Positions 57,467-64,000 of a DNA stretch of 64,000 bases are shown piece after piece; position 1 is the first letter of the stretch; every line of letters begins with the position of its first letter. Below the pieces are notes generated by a model. It was not told the origin of the DNA. It was given only the letters and a program-made list of their open reading frames with translations, and made no database searches. The position numbers and the translations under genes were made by a program. The stretch is from Neolewinella agarilytica (GTDB taxonomy: Bacteria; Bacteroidota; Bacteroidia; Chitinophagales; Saprospiraceae), in the NCBI RefSeq assembly GCF_900110645.1, contig NZ_FOFB01000017.1:1-64000 (forward strand). The letters run 5' to 3'.

Positions 57467-58666
57467 ATGACCTTCCTTTGCATCTCCTGCTATTTCAAGG
57501 GTGCGCCCTTCCTGCGCGCCAGTAAGGAAGCCGGTAACACTGTCTACCTGCTTACCATGAAGAAACTGATGAACGAGCCCTGGCCACGGGAATCGATCGA
57601 CGAGTTTTTCTTCATGGAGAAAGACAATAACAGCCCGGAAAACATCGGCCATATTGCCGAAGGACTCGCCTGGTTGATGCAGGAGCGAAAGATTGACCGC
57701 ATCGTTGCGCTCGATGATTTTGACGTGGAAAAAGCAGCTTACCTCCGCGAAGAATTCCGGATCCCCGGAATGGGCCAGACGACCGCTCGCTTCTTCCGCG
57801 ATAAGCTCGCCATGCGCACCCGCGCTCTGGAGCACGGGGTGCCCGTGCCCGCGTTCTCTCCACTGTTTAATAACCAGGACCTTGGCAAATGGGCGTCGGA
57901 AATTGAGTACCCCTGCCTGATCAAACCCCGTGGCGAAGCCAGTGCGACCGGCATCCAAAAAGTCCATTCCGCAGAAGAACTCTGGGCGGCCGTTCATGCC
58001 CTTGGCGAAAAGCGGCATCAGTACCTTGTGGAGCAGTTCCGCCCGGGAGATGTCTTTCACGCGGATGCGATCAGCGTTGACGGAGAGGTCGTTTTCTGTC
58101 AGGTCTCCCGTTACCTGAGCACGCCCTTCGAGGTGGCTCATGGCGGCGGTATTTTCCGTTCCGTCAGTGTGCCCTACGATGCGCCGGATGCCGTCACTCT
58201 CCGCCAGATGACTTCTGACGTCATGCAGGCCTTCGGCATGCAGTTCAGCGCCAGTCACACAGAATTTATTAAAATGGCTGACGGAAGCTTCGTCTTCCTC
58301 GAAACCGCCAGCCGGGTGGGCGGGGCCCACCTCGCCGAAATGGTCGAAGCCGCTACCGGCGTCAGCCTCTGGGCCGAATGGGCCCGGCTGGAAACCGCCA
58401 TGGCCCACGGCGTAGAATATCACCCACCGGGGCGCCGCTACCGGCAGGCAGGCATCGTAGTGAGTCTCTGCCGTTTTGAGCATCCTGATATGCATCCGTT
58501 TCAGGACGAGGAAATCGTCTGGAAAATGGATAAAAAGCAGCACGTTGGCGTTATCGTTGCCAGCGACAGCGAAGGCCGCGTTCTTGAGCTACTGGACAAA
58601 TATGCGGACATCATCGGCCGGGATTATCACATGGCCATTGCCGCACCCGCGAAGAGTACCCACTAG
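57467..58666 (+). CDS. ATP-grasp ligase-type protein
   Basis: 399 residues. An N-terminal pre-ATP-grasp part (MTFLCISCYFKGAPFLRAS ... IDRIVALDDFDVEKAA) is followed by the ATP-grasp domain: RDKLAMRTRALEHGVPVPAF, YPCLIKPRGEASATGIQKV (ATP Lys), YLVEQFRPGDVFHADAIS, and the metal-binding segment FVFLETASRVGGAHLAEM. It resembles carboxylate-amine ligases such as those making dipeptides or amino-acid conjugates. No biosynthetic partner is adjacent, so the substrate is unknown. A 383-codon open frame on the opposite strand is a shadow. Confidence 0.82.
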   Translation: MTFLCISCYFKGAPFLRASKEAGNTVYLLTMKKLMNEPWPRESIDEFFFMEKDNNSPENIGHIAEGLAWLMQERKIDRIVALDDFDVEKAAYLREEFRIPGMGQTTARFFRDKLAMRTRALEHGVPVPAFSPLFNNQDLGKWASEIEYPCLIKPRGEASATGIQKVHSAEELWAAVHALGEKRHQYLVEQFRPGDVFHADAISVDGEVVFCQVSRYLSTPFEVAHGGGIFRSVSVPYDAPDAVTLRQMTSDVMQAFGMQFSASHTEFIKMADGSFVFLETASRVGGAHLAEMVEAATGVSLWAEWARLETAMAHGVEYHPPGRRYRQAGIVVSLCRFEHPDMHPFQDEEIVWKMDKKQHVGVIVASDSEGRVLELLDKYADIIGRDYHMAIAAPAKSTH

Positions 58667-58689
58667 GAGAGGTAGAGCAATCACCAGGA

Positions 58690-58780
58690 CCAGGACGCTT
58701 AAAGGTCGCTCCGCGACGCTTCAAGGTCCCTTGAGTATACCTCGAAGCGTCCTGAAAGGACCTTCGATCGTTTGCGTTAT
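58690..58780. repeat. Hairpin repeat shared with 19383-19460
   Basis: GACGCTTCAAGGTCC (58715-58729), ACCTCGAAGCGTCC (58739-58752), GGACCTTC (58758-58765) and GTTTGC in the same order as the copy at 19.4 kb. An extra CGCTTAAAGGTCGC half-copy precedes it. Located between convergent genes. Confidence 0.5.
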
Positions 58781-58793
58781 CAGCAGAATCAGA

Positions 58794-59546
58794 CTACCTT
58801 TCTGCCACCTGAATCTGATCCTCCTCCAACAGTGGTTTCAGCTGGTAGCGGAAGAACAGCTGGGCGGTTGCCAGCACGTCCTTTTCACAGTAGACCGCAA
58901 TGCGATCCAGATCGTCTTCTTCCCAGAAGACGCGCCCTACCTGGCTGCCATCGATGTCGTCTTTCGGGGTAGGGAAGCCAAGGGCTCCGGCAAGCAACTT
59001 TAGAGAAGTATAGGATTTATAGTCGCCGAATTTCCAGAGAGCCATCGTATCCAGCAAGTGATTGGTCTCCCAGGGTTTTTTGCCGGTAATCTGCAGCATC
59101 TTGGGCAGGGGCAGTTGATTGATGATCATCCGGCGGCACATGTACGGCACGTCGAATTCCTTAATGTTATGGCCGCAGATGAATTGCCGGTTGGTATCGC
59201 CGTAGTACTGGTCGAGCATAGCGTTGAAATCTTCGAGGAGCTTCTTCTCGTCACGGTCTGCGAAGGACTTCAGCCGAATCTTCAGCCGCTTGTCTTTGTC
59301 CCGGTAAACTGCTCCAACACTGATACAAACGATTTTACCGAATTCAGCGTAAATGGCTGCTTTATCAACGTAACTATCCGCTTTTTCTTCTTCGGTCAGT
59401 TCTTCGCCGTAGCGCTTCAGTACGCCGGGGGCTTTGTATCCCCAGAGTGCCTTAAAGTCATCGCTTAGGTCGCTGTAGGTGGCCTTACCGCTGACGGTTT
59501 CAATGTCCAGAAAAAGGACTTTAGTGGCGTCAATGTGTTCAATCAT
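58794..59546 (-). CDS. 3'-5' exonuclease of the PolB-exo2 (PF10108-like) family
   Basis: 250 residues. DnaQ-like fold with all acidic motifs: Exo I DIET in VLFLDIETVSG, Exo II CGHNIKEFDVPYM, and Exo III YCEKDVLAT. The middle segment (PWETNHLLDTMALWKFGDY, LKLLAGALGFPTPKDDIDG) is typical of predicted stand-alone proofreading-like exonucleases in Bacteroidota. DNA or RNA substrate unknown. It is in its own unit between an ATP-grasp gene and an OmpA lipoprotein. Confidence 0.88.
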   Translation of the reverse strand: MIEHIDATKVLFLDIETVSGKATYSDLSDDFKALWGYKAPGVLKRYGEELTEEEKADSYVDKAAIYAEFGKIVCISVGAVYRDKDKRLKIRLKSFADRDEKKLLEDFNAMLDQYYGDTNRQFICGHNIKEFDVPYMCRRMIINQLPLPKMLQITGKKPWETNHLLDTMALWKFGDYKSYTSLKLLAGALGFPTPKDDIDGSQVGRVFWEEDDLDRIAVYCEKDVLATAQLFFRYQLKPLLEEDQIQVAER

Positions 59547-59627
59547 GCTGTTTTGAGCTTTGTACCTAAAGATACGCTTTAATACGCAATTAGTTGAATG
59601 ATTATTAATTTATTCACTAAATGCGAA

Positions 59628-60515
59628 TTATTTGTCGCCCTCTCCCAGTTTATTGAGTTCTCTCACCAGATTGCCTACATTGTTTCGCAGCACAAAGTCC
59701 AGCCGGCGGTTGGCCCGCTGCCCTTCCGGACTTGCGTTAGACTGCACGGGGCGAAACTCTCCGTGACTGGCGGCCACCACCCGATTGGGGCTCAGGTAAT
59801 AAGTTTCTGCCAGTTCTTCGGCGATGGCCGTGGCCCGGCGGGCGGCGTATTGCCAGTTGTTGAAGTTCCGTCGGGGGTTCGGTTGGTTATCCGTATGCCC
59901 AACGACGGATAGCTTGAGCAAGGGGTCCGCCTGCAGGGCGTCCATAACGGCTCTGAGTATGGTGGCCGCTTCGTCGTTGATCTGATCGGAGGTTCTGTTT
60001 TTAAAGAGCAGGTCTTCCTGAATGCTCAGGGTGACTTCACCCGCACTGGTAGAGAGTGCGTAGCTATCATCAGGTATCATTCCTTCCACGGAGGACCGGA
60101 TAACTTTCGCGGCATTGTCTACTCCCTGCTGGAAGCGGTCGACGATGTCGCCCTGACGCATGCGCAAGCTATCATAGGTTAATTCTACTTCCCGCTTTTC
60201 CTGGCGCAACTTGGCAAGTTGATTGCTCATTTGAAAATTGGTGGAGGTAAGATTACCGCGTAGCTGATCCAGCTCGTCTTCCAGCACCACGAGGCGGTCC
60301 TGCAGCCGGTCCTGGGTAATGAGCAGCATATCATTGCCGCCCCGGCTCCGCTCCAGGGCGAGGCGGGTGGTCAGCAGGCTGTCTTGCTGGCGATCGAGCG
60401 CGCGGTCGCGGGCAGAGAGTTCTGCCTGGAATTCCTGGACAATGCCTTCGTGAATTTTGTTGGAGACGCAGCTGCTAAAAGCCAGGGCAAGAAGAAAAAG
60501 TAAGGGGATGCGCAT
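59628..60515 (-). CDS. OmpA-family lipoprotein with coiled coil
   Basis: 295 residues from ATG 60515. Lipoprotein signal with Cys in LAFSSC at residue 16. A coiled coil follows (~25-135; rich in Leu/Gln/Arg) and then the OmpA/MotB peptidoglycan-binding domain (~165-280): SVVGHTDNQPNPRRNFNNWQ, YAARRATAIAEELAE, RVVAASHGEFRPVQSNASPEG, RRLDFVL. Asp and Arg expected to hold diaminopimelate are present. Links outer membrane and cell wall. It lies 52 bp after the YgjP-like gene. Confidence 0.92.
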   Translation of the reverse strand: MRIPLLFLLALAFSSCVSNKIHEGIVQEFQAELSARDRALDRQQDSLLTTRLALERSRGGNDMLLITQDRLQDRLVVLEDELDQLRGNLTSTNFQMSNQLAKLRQEKREVELTYDSLRMRQGDIVDRFQQGVDNAAKVIRSSVEGMIPDDSYALSTSAGEVTLSIQEDLLFKNRTSDQINDEAATILRAVMDALQADPLLKLSVVGHTDNQPNPRRNFNNWQYAARRATAIAEELAETYYLSPNRVVAASHGEFRPVQSNASPEGQRANRRLDFVLRNNVGNLVRELNKLGEGDK

Positions 60516-60567
60516 AGGTAGAAACGTAGGGGTTGATTGTCCCCGCAAAATTACACAACGAAAAGCA

Positions 60568-61344
60568 TCAGACGGCCACCGGCTCAAAGAGTAAGGTCTT
60601 GCCGTGCAGGCGCAGCCATTCGTCGTACTCTTTGTAGTTGGGCAAGGCCCGCTCCACCTGAGCCCAGAAGCGCGAAGAATGGTTTTGCTCCACCAGGTGA
60701 GCCAGTTCATGGATGATGACAGCGTCAAGTACCTCGGAAGGGGCCAGCAGCAGACGAGTCGCGAGGTTGATGTTGCCAACGTGAGAGCAACTACCCCAGC
60801 GGGAGTAAGTATCACTCATCTTAACGGCCTTGATGGAGCGGCGAAAGTGGAGCTCGTTCAGCTCGTGAACCCGCTCACTGACCTCATGGAGGTACATGCC
60901 GCCAAAATGTTTGGCTAGAAGCTTTGGGATGATCTTGCCGCCGTTTACCCGCGGGTCTTCCGGGTTGAGCAGGATTTTCAGATCTCGTGGTGCCGTCCGA
61001 ATAATCTTGTGGTCGCGTAGCTCATGGCTGTCTACCTCAATCTGGTAAGTTGCTTCCCGAATGGCAAATTCATATCGGCTCGCCTGCTCCACCCGGCGGA
61101 AATGAGCAAAAGCCTCCGGCTTTTTCTCCAGCGTATCCTGCGCCCAGGCCAACATGTCGCCCAATTGTTTTTCCCGCTGCACCGGGCTGAGCCCGGCGGG
61201 TAAGCGGATGATCAGTGCACGGGAGGTAACGGATGCACGGGTATTGTAGCGCCGGGCTTCCGTGATGATCTTCACCGGAATCCGAAGGTCGCCGATCTCA
61301 ATCAGGTCCCGCTTTTCGTGGATTTTTTTTGGACGCCTCGCCAT
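60568..61344 (-). CDS. YgjP-like M48/DUF45 metallopeptidase
   Basis: 258 residues. The DUF45 pattern: N-terminal RIPVKIITEARRYNTRASVT (strand-rich), then a central LRITP-like segment, YSRWGSCSHVGNINLATRLL, and the zinc helix VIIHELAHLVEQNHSSRFW with HExxH and a third His. The C-terminus LPNYKEYDEWLRLHG is typical. Known in E. coli as YgjP/UpgP-type; SprT/WLM-related. Role unclear. First gene of a two-gene unit with the OmpA lipoprotein. Confidence 0.88.
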   Translation of the reverse strand: MARRPKKIHEKRDLIEIGDLRIPVKIITEARRYNTRASVTSRALIIRLPAGLSPVQREKQLGDMLAWAQDTLEKKPEAFAHFRRVEQASRYEFAIREATYQIEVDSHELRDHKIIRTAPRDLKILLNPEDPRVNGGKIIPKLLAKHFGGMYLHEVSERVHELNELHFRRSIKAVKMSDTYSRWGSCSHVGNINLATRLLLAPSEVLDAVIIHELAHLVEQNHSSRFWAQVERALPNYKEYDEWLRLHGKTLLFEPVAV

Positions 61345-61397
61345 ACCCGCAAGAAACGAAAAGAATAAACGCAGGTTGCCCTCCAGACAAAGAAAAA

Positions 61398-61452
61398 GCG
61401 CCCGACGCTAAGTTTCGTGACTACTTAAAGTCAGAAGCTTAACGCCGGACGC
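61398..61452. terminator. Hairpin after the AhpD-like gene
   Basis: AGCGCCCGACGCTAAGTTTC (61398-61417) pairs imperfectly with 61433-61452. Lies 36 bp past the stop at 61488 on the minus strand. Confidence 0.45.
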
Positions 61453-61487
61453 TAATAATTGTGTTGAAAATAGTGGTCCGTCATAAC

Positions 61488-62036
61488 TTAGGCCAGAGCA
61501 GGAGCCAGCTCCGGAGCTGCCGGAAAGTCTACGGCCACCTGCGTAACGCCGTGCAGATAGTTGGAGATCGTCTTGTCGCCAATCAATACAATGGTATCTA
61601 CCAGGTTCTCGCGGGTATAACCAGCGGCCAGAAAAGCGTCAACGGCTTCCGTTGTGGGCTTTCCCCGGTTTTCCGTTACGGTGCGGGAGAAGGCTGCCAG
61701 GGCACCCAACTTATCATTAGAGGTGGAACGTCCTTCCCGGAATTCAATGATCTGCTCATCCGTAAAACCATTCATTTTTCCAATTGCCGTGTGGGCTGCC
61801 AGGCAGTAAGAACAGTCATTTACCTGGCTTACGGCCAGATTGACGACTTCCTTCTCTTTATTATTCAGACTGGTCTTGGCACCAGACAAAGCCAGATAGT
61901 TACCCAATGCATTTTGGGAGTGGGCATAGGTAGCATAGAGATTAGGGACGAAACCGAGCCCTTTTTCCAGATTGTCAAAAATTTGCTGGTTCGCTTCGGT
62001 TACGGTTTCGCGGGTGGGGATTTGAAAAGTTGCCAT
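61488..62036 (-). CDS. Carboxymuconolactone decarboxylase / AhpD-like protein
   Basis: 182 residues. The AhpD-type core holds the redox pair in NDCSYCLAAHTAIG (CxxC plus His three residues on) within a helical bundle; FVPNLYATYAHSQNALGNYL and LVDTIVLIGDKTISNYLHG complete the fold. Such proteins reduce peroxidase partners or act as small thiol peroxidases. It is a monocistronic gene by its spacing. Confidence 0.9.
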   Translation of the reverse strand: MATFQIPTRETVTEANQQIFDNLEKGLGFVPNLYATYAHSQNALGNYLALSGAKTSLNNKEKEVVNLAVSQVNDCSYCLAAHTAIGKMNGFTDEQIIEFREGRSTSNDKLGALAAFSRTVTENRGKPTTEAVDAFLAAGYTRENLVDTIVLIGDKTISNYLHGVTQVAVDFPAAPELAPALA

Positions 62037-62158
62037 AATAAAATTGATTTGATAATTATCGCCGTGGCTTCATTGCCTTGACGATGCAAAGGTGGAGCCA
62101 GACGAGCCCTTTCCAATTATCAATTTCACCTGATGGCGTACCTATTTTTCCCGATCTG

Positions 62159-62608
62159 CTATTTCCCTGCCGAGGGTGTGGTCGTGTTTCTGCGGAACCA
62201 CTCCCGGCAGGCGTCCAGAGATAGAGCTCCGCTGGTTATTTCCATCGTGAGCTGTCTCCAGATGGCGGCCCGGTCTTTGGCGTGGGCGGGTACCTGCTGA
62301 CCATTGTACTCCACCACTTTCAACTTCTTATGGAAGGTGCCGCCGTTGAGCCTGACGAAGGTGCGTGCGGCCAGCAAGGCAGTACGCGGGTTCGCATCGA
62401 GGAAAATATGCTGGCTAATGATGCCGTACATGTATGCAGCGGCCTTGTCCCCCAGGTGAGGCAACCCGTCAGCGGCAATTTCTTCCAGCAGGGCGGTCAG
62501 GGAATCCTGATTCGCCAGGTTGTCGGGTCCTTCAAACTGGCCACCATGCGCCTTTATCGTTCGCTCATTGAGATGGGCCAGGTCATTTTCGTTCAGGTAA
62601 TCAATCAT
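62159..62608 (-). CDS. Doc/Fic-like toxin protein
   Basis: 149 residues. The N-terminus MIDYLNENDLAHLNERTIKA and the LLEEIAADGLPHLGDKAAAYMYGIISQ helix follow the death-on-curing layout. The active-site loop reads HIFLDANPRTALLAARTF, where Doc has H-x-F-x-D-A/G-N-K-R-T-A; the Lys is replaced by Pro, His and Arg remain. Doc phosphorylates EF-Tu and Fic proteins transfer AMP. It overlaps the upstream 55-codon gene by 4 bp, the arrangement of a toxin with its antitoxin. Confidence 0.75.
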   Translation of the reverse strand: MIDYLNENDLAHLNERTIKAHGGQFEGPDNLANQDSLTALLEEIAADGLPHLGDKAAAYMYGIISQHIFLDANPRTALLAARTFVRLNGGTFHKKLKVVEYNGQQVPAHAKDRAAIWRQLTMEITSGALSLDACREWFRRNTTTPSAGK

Positions 62609-62772
62609 TGGGCGAGTTTATGGAGCAAATCTGTTAGCGTGACGAAATCTTCATCAATCAGGGCGTCAATCTTAGCGCGCCGCTGCTTAATATCGTTTTG
62701 CCGGCCGCTCTGATTGAGCTGCTGTACGAGGGATTTAAGATCGGGTTGTTGATCAGGAGTTGGCTCGGTCAT
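62605..62772 (-). CDS. Small acidic partner of the Doc-like protein, putative antitoxin
   Basis: 55 residues from ATG 62772: MTEPTPDQQPDLKSLVQQL, then SGRQNDIKQRRAKIDALIDE, and DFVTLTDLLHKLAQ. Its stop overlaps the toxin start (ATGA), implying translational coupling. It does not resemble Phd/AbrB-type antitoxins at sight; two amphipathic helices are likely. Assigned as antitoxin only from position. A longer frame to 62907 would run through a copy of the dispersed repeat and is rejected. Confidence 0.55.
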   Translation of the reverse strand: MTEPTPDQQPDLKSLVQQLNQSGRQNDIKQRRAKIDALIDEDFVTLTDLLHKLAQ

Positions 62773-62841
62773 ACTTGAAATAACGAACCTGAGTGAGGGA
62801 AGTTTTCGGCGCGCATACCGCAATACTGACGGGACCTGTTT

Positions 62842-62886
62842 GGCGGCGGCGCGCAGGTGCAAGGGAAAGTTTTTGAAGCAAAGAAG
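62842..62886 (+). repeat. Dispersed two-block repeat, copy 18
   Basis: GGCGGCGGCGCGCAGGTGCA then GGGAAAGTTTTTGAAGCAAA. Lies between the toxin pair and the phosphoesterase. Confidence 0.7.
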
Positions 62887-62938
62887 TTGCAAGGCAATAT
62901 TTTTCATAGAACTTTGTTATTCAAAGTAAATAGTGAGC

Positions 62939-63775
62939 ATGATCTCCCGAAGAACTTTTCTCCGCACTACCGGCCTGCTCGCTGCCGGTGGGGTATTGGC
63001 GGGCCTGTACATCTGGCAGGTGGAGCCCTTTTGGCTGGAATTTGTCCGTCGAAAACTTCCCATCGTGGACTTGCCAAAGTCTTTAGTGGGCAAAACCCTG
63101 CTGCAGATCAGCGATATCCACGTCGGCAACCGGTTCGACTACCAATTTATCATTGACTCTTTTAAAAGAGTCTCGGCCCTGGAGCCGGACATTGTGGTGT
63201 ATACCGGTGATTTCGTGAGCTGGGAGGACGAGCAACAACTGCGGCAGCTCCGCGAAGTGATGGCTCATGCCGTAAAAGGGACACTCGGCACTTTTGCTAT
63301 TCTTGGCAACCATGATTACGGCCATAATTGGGGGGAGGAGACCGTTGGGGACGAGATTGTTGGTATCCTTAGCGGCGCTGATGTCCGTACACTACGCAAT
63401 GAGACGGTCGTCGTCAACGGGCTACACCTTACGGGTATTGATGACCTGTGGGGAACTAACTTTAACCCCAGTTCCGCCACAAGCGGTATTGACCCGGCTG
63501 CCGCCAACCTGGTTCTTTGCCACAACCCTGACGTCTGCGATATGGACGTCTGGAACGGCTACCGGGGCTGGATTCTCTCCGGCCACACTCACGGCGGACA
63601 ATGCAAGCCCCCCTTTTTACCGCCACCCCTGCTGCCGGTGAAAAACCGGCGCTACACCGCCGGTGCCTTTGATCTGGGAGATGGCCGTCAGTTGTACATT
63701 AATCGTGCGCTGGGACATAGCCAGCAGGTCCGCTTCAACGTCCGGCCGGAGATTACCGTCTTTACCCTGGCGTAA
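62939..63775 (+). CDS. Tat-exported metallophosphoesterase (YkuE/YaeI-like)
   Basis: 278 residues from ATG 62939. Twin-arginine signal: MISRRTFLRTTGLLAAGGVL. The calcineurin-like core has all metal motifs in order: LQISDIHVGNRFD, VVYTGDFVSW, ILGNHDYGHNWG, LCHNPDVCD and LSGHTHGGQ. Members act on phospholipid headgroups or other phosphoesters outside the cytoplasm, e.g. UDP-diacylglucosamine or cyclic-nucleotide-like substrates; not predictable here. Confidence 0.9.
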   Translation: MISRRTFLRTTGLLAAGGVLAGLYIWQVEPFWLEFVRRKLPIVDLPKSLVGKTLLQISDIHVGNRFDYQFIIDSFKRVSALEPDIVVYTGDFVSWEDEQQLRQLREVMAHAVKGTLGTFAILGNHDYGHNWGEETVGDEIVGILSGADVRTLRNETVVVNGLHLTGIDDLWGTNFNPSSATSGIDPAAANLVLCHNPDVCDMDVWNGYRGWILSGHTHGGQCKPPFLPPPLLPVKNRRYTAGAFDLGDGRQLYINRALGHSQQVRFNVRPEITVFTLA

Positions 63776-63833
63776 GCTGCTTCCAGCAGCGACCGGCCAA
63801 AGCGCCTTCCAGGCGCGCTAAAAACAGAGGTAT

Positions 63834-64000
63834 TTAACCCGCTGAAGGTAGAAAACGGATAATCTCCCCGGTGCCTACATTCGTAGGGCCTTCGTTAATA
63901 AACCATTTCTTACCAACTTTCAGGTAAGGCTCTATCCTCTGCGAGAGAATAAACCTAACGTTGACTTCGTAAGCTTTGCCCAATTCAAGTATGTCGGGTT
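63834..64000 (-). CDS. Partial gene at the right edge, C-terminal 54 residues
   Basis: An open frame enters from the right edge and stops at 63834. The visible end reads PDILELGKAYEVNVRFILSQ, then EPYLKVGKKWFINEGPTNVG and IIRFLPSAG. Codon use is gene-like. The look is that of a beta-barrel tail such as the last domain of an EF-Tu-like GTPase or a small OB/SH3 protein; I cannot name it. Confidence 0.5.
   Translation of the reverse strand, partial: PDILELGKAYEVNVRFILSQRIEPYLKVGKKWFINEGPTNVGTGEIIRFLPSAG

Noticed and set aside
57392-58543. 383-codon open frame opposite the ATP-grasp gene
   Set aside because: It mirrors a gene with clear ATP-grasp motifs; its own translation has no recognisable domain and arises from G/C-rich third positions.

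Overview
The window reads as chromosome of a free-living member of the Bacteroidota, most likely a marine Saprospiria (Lewinella/Neolewinella-like). The grounds are a 2530-residue SprA (type IX secretion/gliding translocon) next to ruvA, a LytS/LytTR two-component pair, DUF4199, DUF5916 and DUF748 proteins, and promoters of the Bacteroidota type (TTG, about 20 bp, TAnnTTTG). This taxonomic call is inference. There is no rRNA, CRISPR array or prophage. One partial IS transposase enters from the left edge and one partial gene runs off the right edge.

Layout: 0-3.5 kb, IS remnant, then clpP, tig and tRNA-Leu on the minus strand. 3.9-16.1 kb, ruvA, sprA, a 2Fe-2S/FAD reductase and a PD40-coiled-coil-OmpA protein on the plus strand. 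16.5-22.8 kb, polA, a TetR remnant broken by a small inverted-repeat element, an RhlE-type helicase and an RlmK-type methyltransferase on the minus strand. 22.8-23.8 kb, a gene-free kilobase with two related long hairpins. 23.8-29.1 kb, a secreted protein, pyrD, an Nth-like glycosylase, a SCO1-like lipoprotein, an HD hydrolase and nadC. 29.3-30.3 kb, two tandem ssb genes below an AT-rich palindrome cluster. 30.8-41.3 kb, an MltD-like transglycosylase, then the histidine region. 41.5-64 kb, mainly housekeeping and envelope genes: M48 protease, fdhD, serine hydrolase, rpoN, glycosyltransferase, acetyltransferases, LuxR/DUF4199 pair, DUF5916, SUFU, thioredoxin-like, ATP-grasp, exonuclease, OmpA lipoprotein, YgjP-like peptidase, AhpD-like protein, a Doc-like toxin pair and a Tat-exported phosphoesterase.

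The histidine region is the most unusual part. A promoter, a 20-bp perfect stem-loop and tRNA-Phe lie ahead of a leader peptide with five His codons and an attenuator, followed by hisG, hisD, a small ORF, hisC and hisB. hisH is cut off from them and lies 10 bp behind the response-regulator gene of a LytS/LytTR pair. Divergent from the kinase are two near-identical cassettes. Each has a pair of 9-bp direct repeats with a 21-bp period (the geometry expected of a LytTR operator), a promoter-like segment at fixed spacing, an identical roughly 100-nt unit with a 12-codon ORF, and an intrinsic terminator. hisA, hisF and hisI are not in the window.

The window also carries a dispersed two-block repeat in 18 recognisable places. 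Most are between genes or at gene ends, some form inverted doublets, and four lie inside reading frames (polA, hisD, a glycosyltransferase, the TetR remnant). Two copies are split at the same place by the same hairpin. Several MITE-like elements are also present. All functional calls rest on reading motifs by eye, with no database search.
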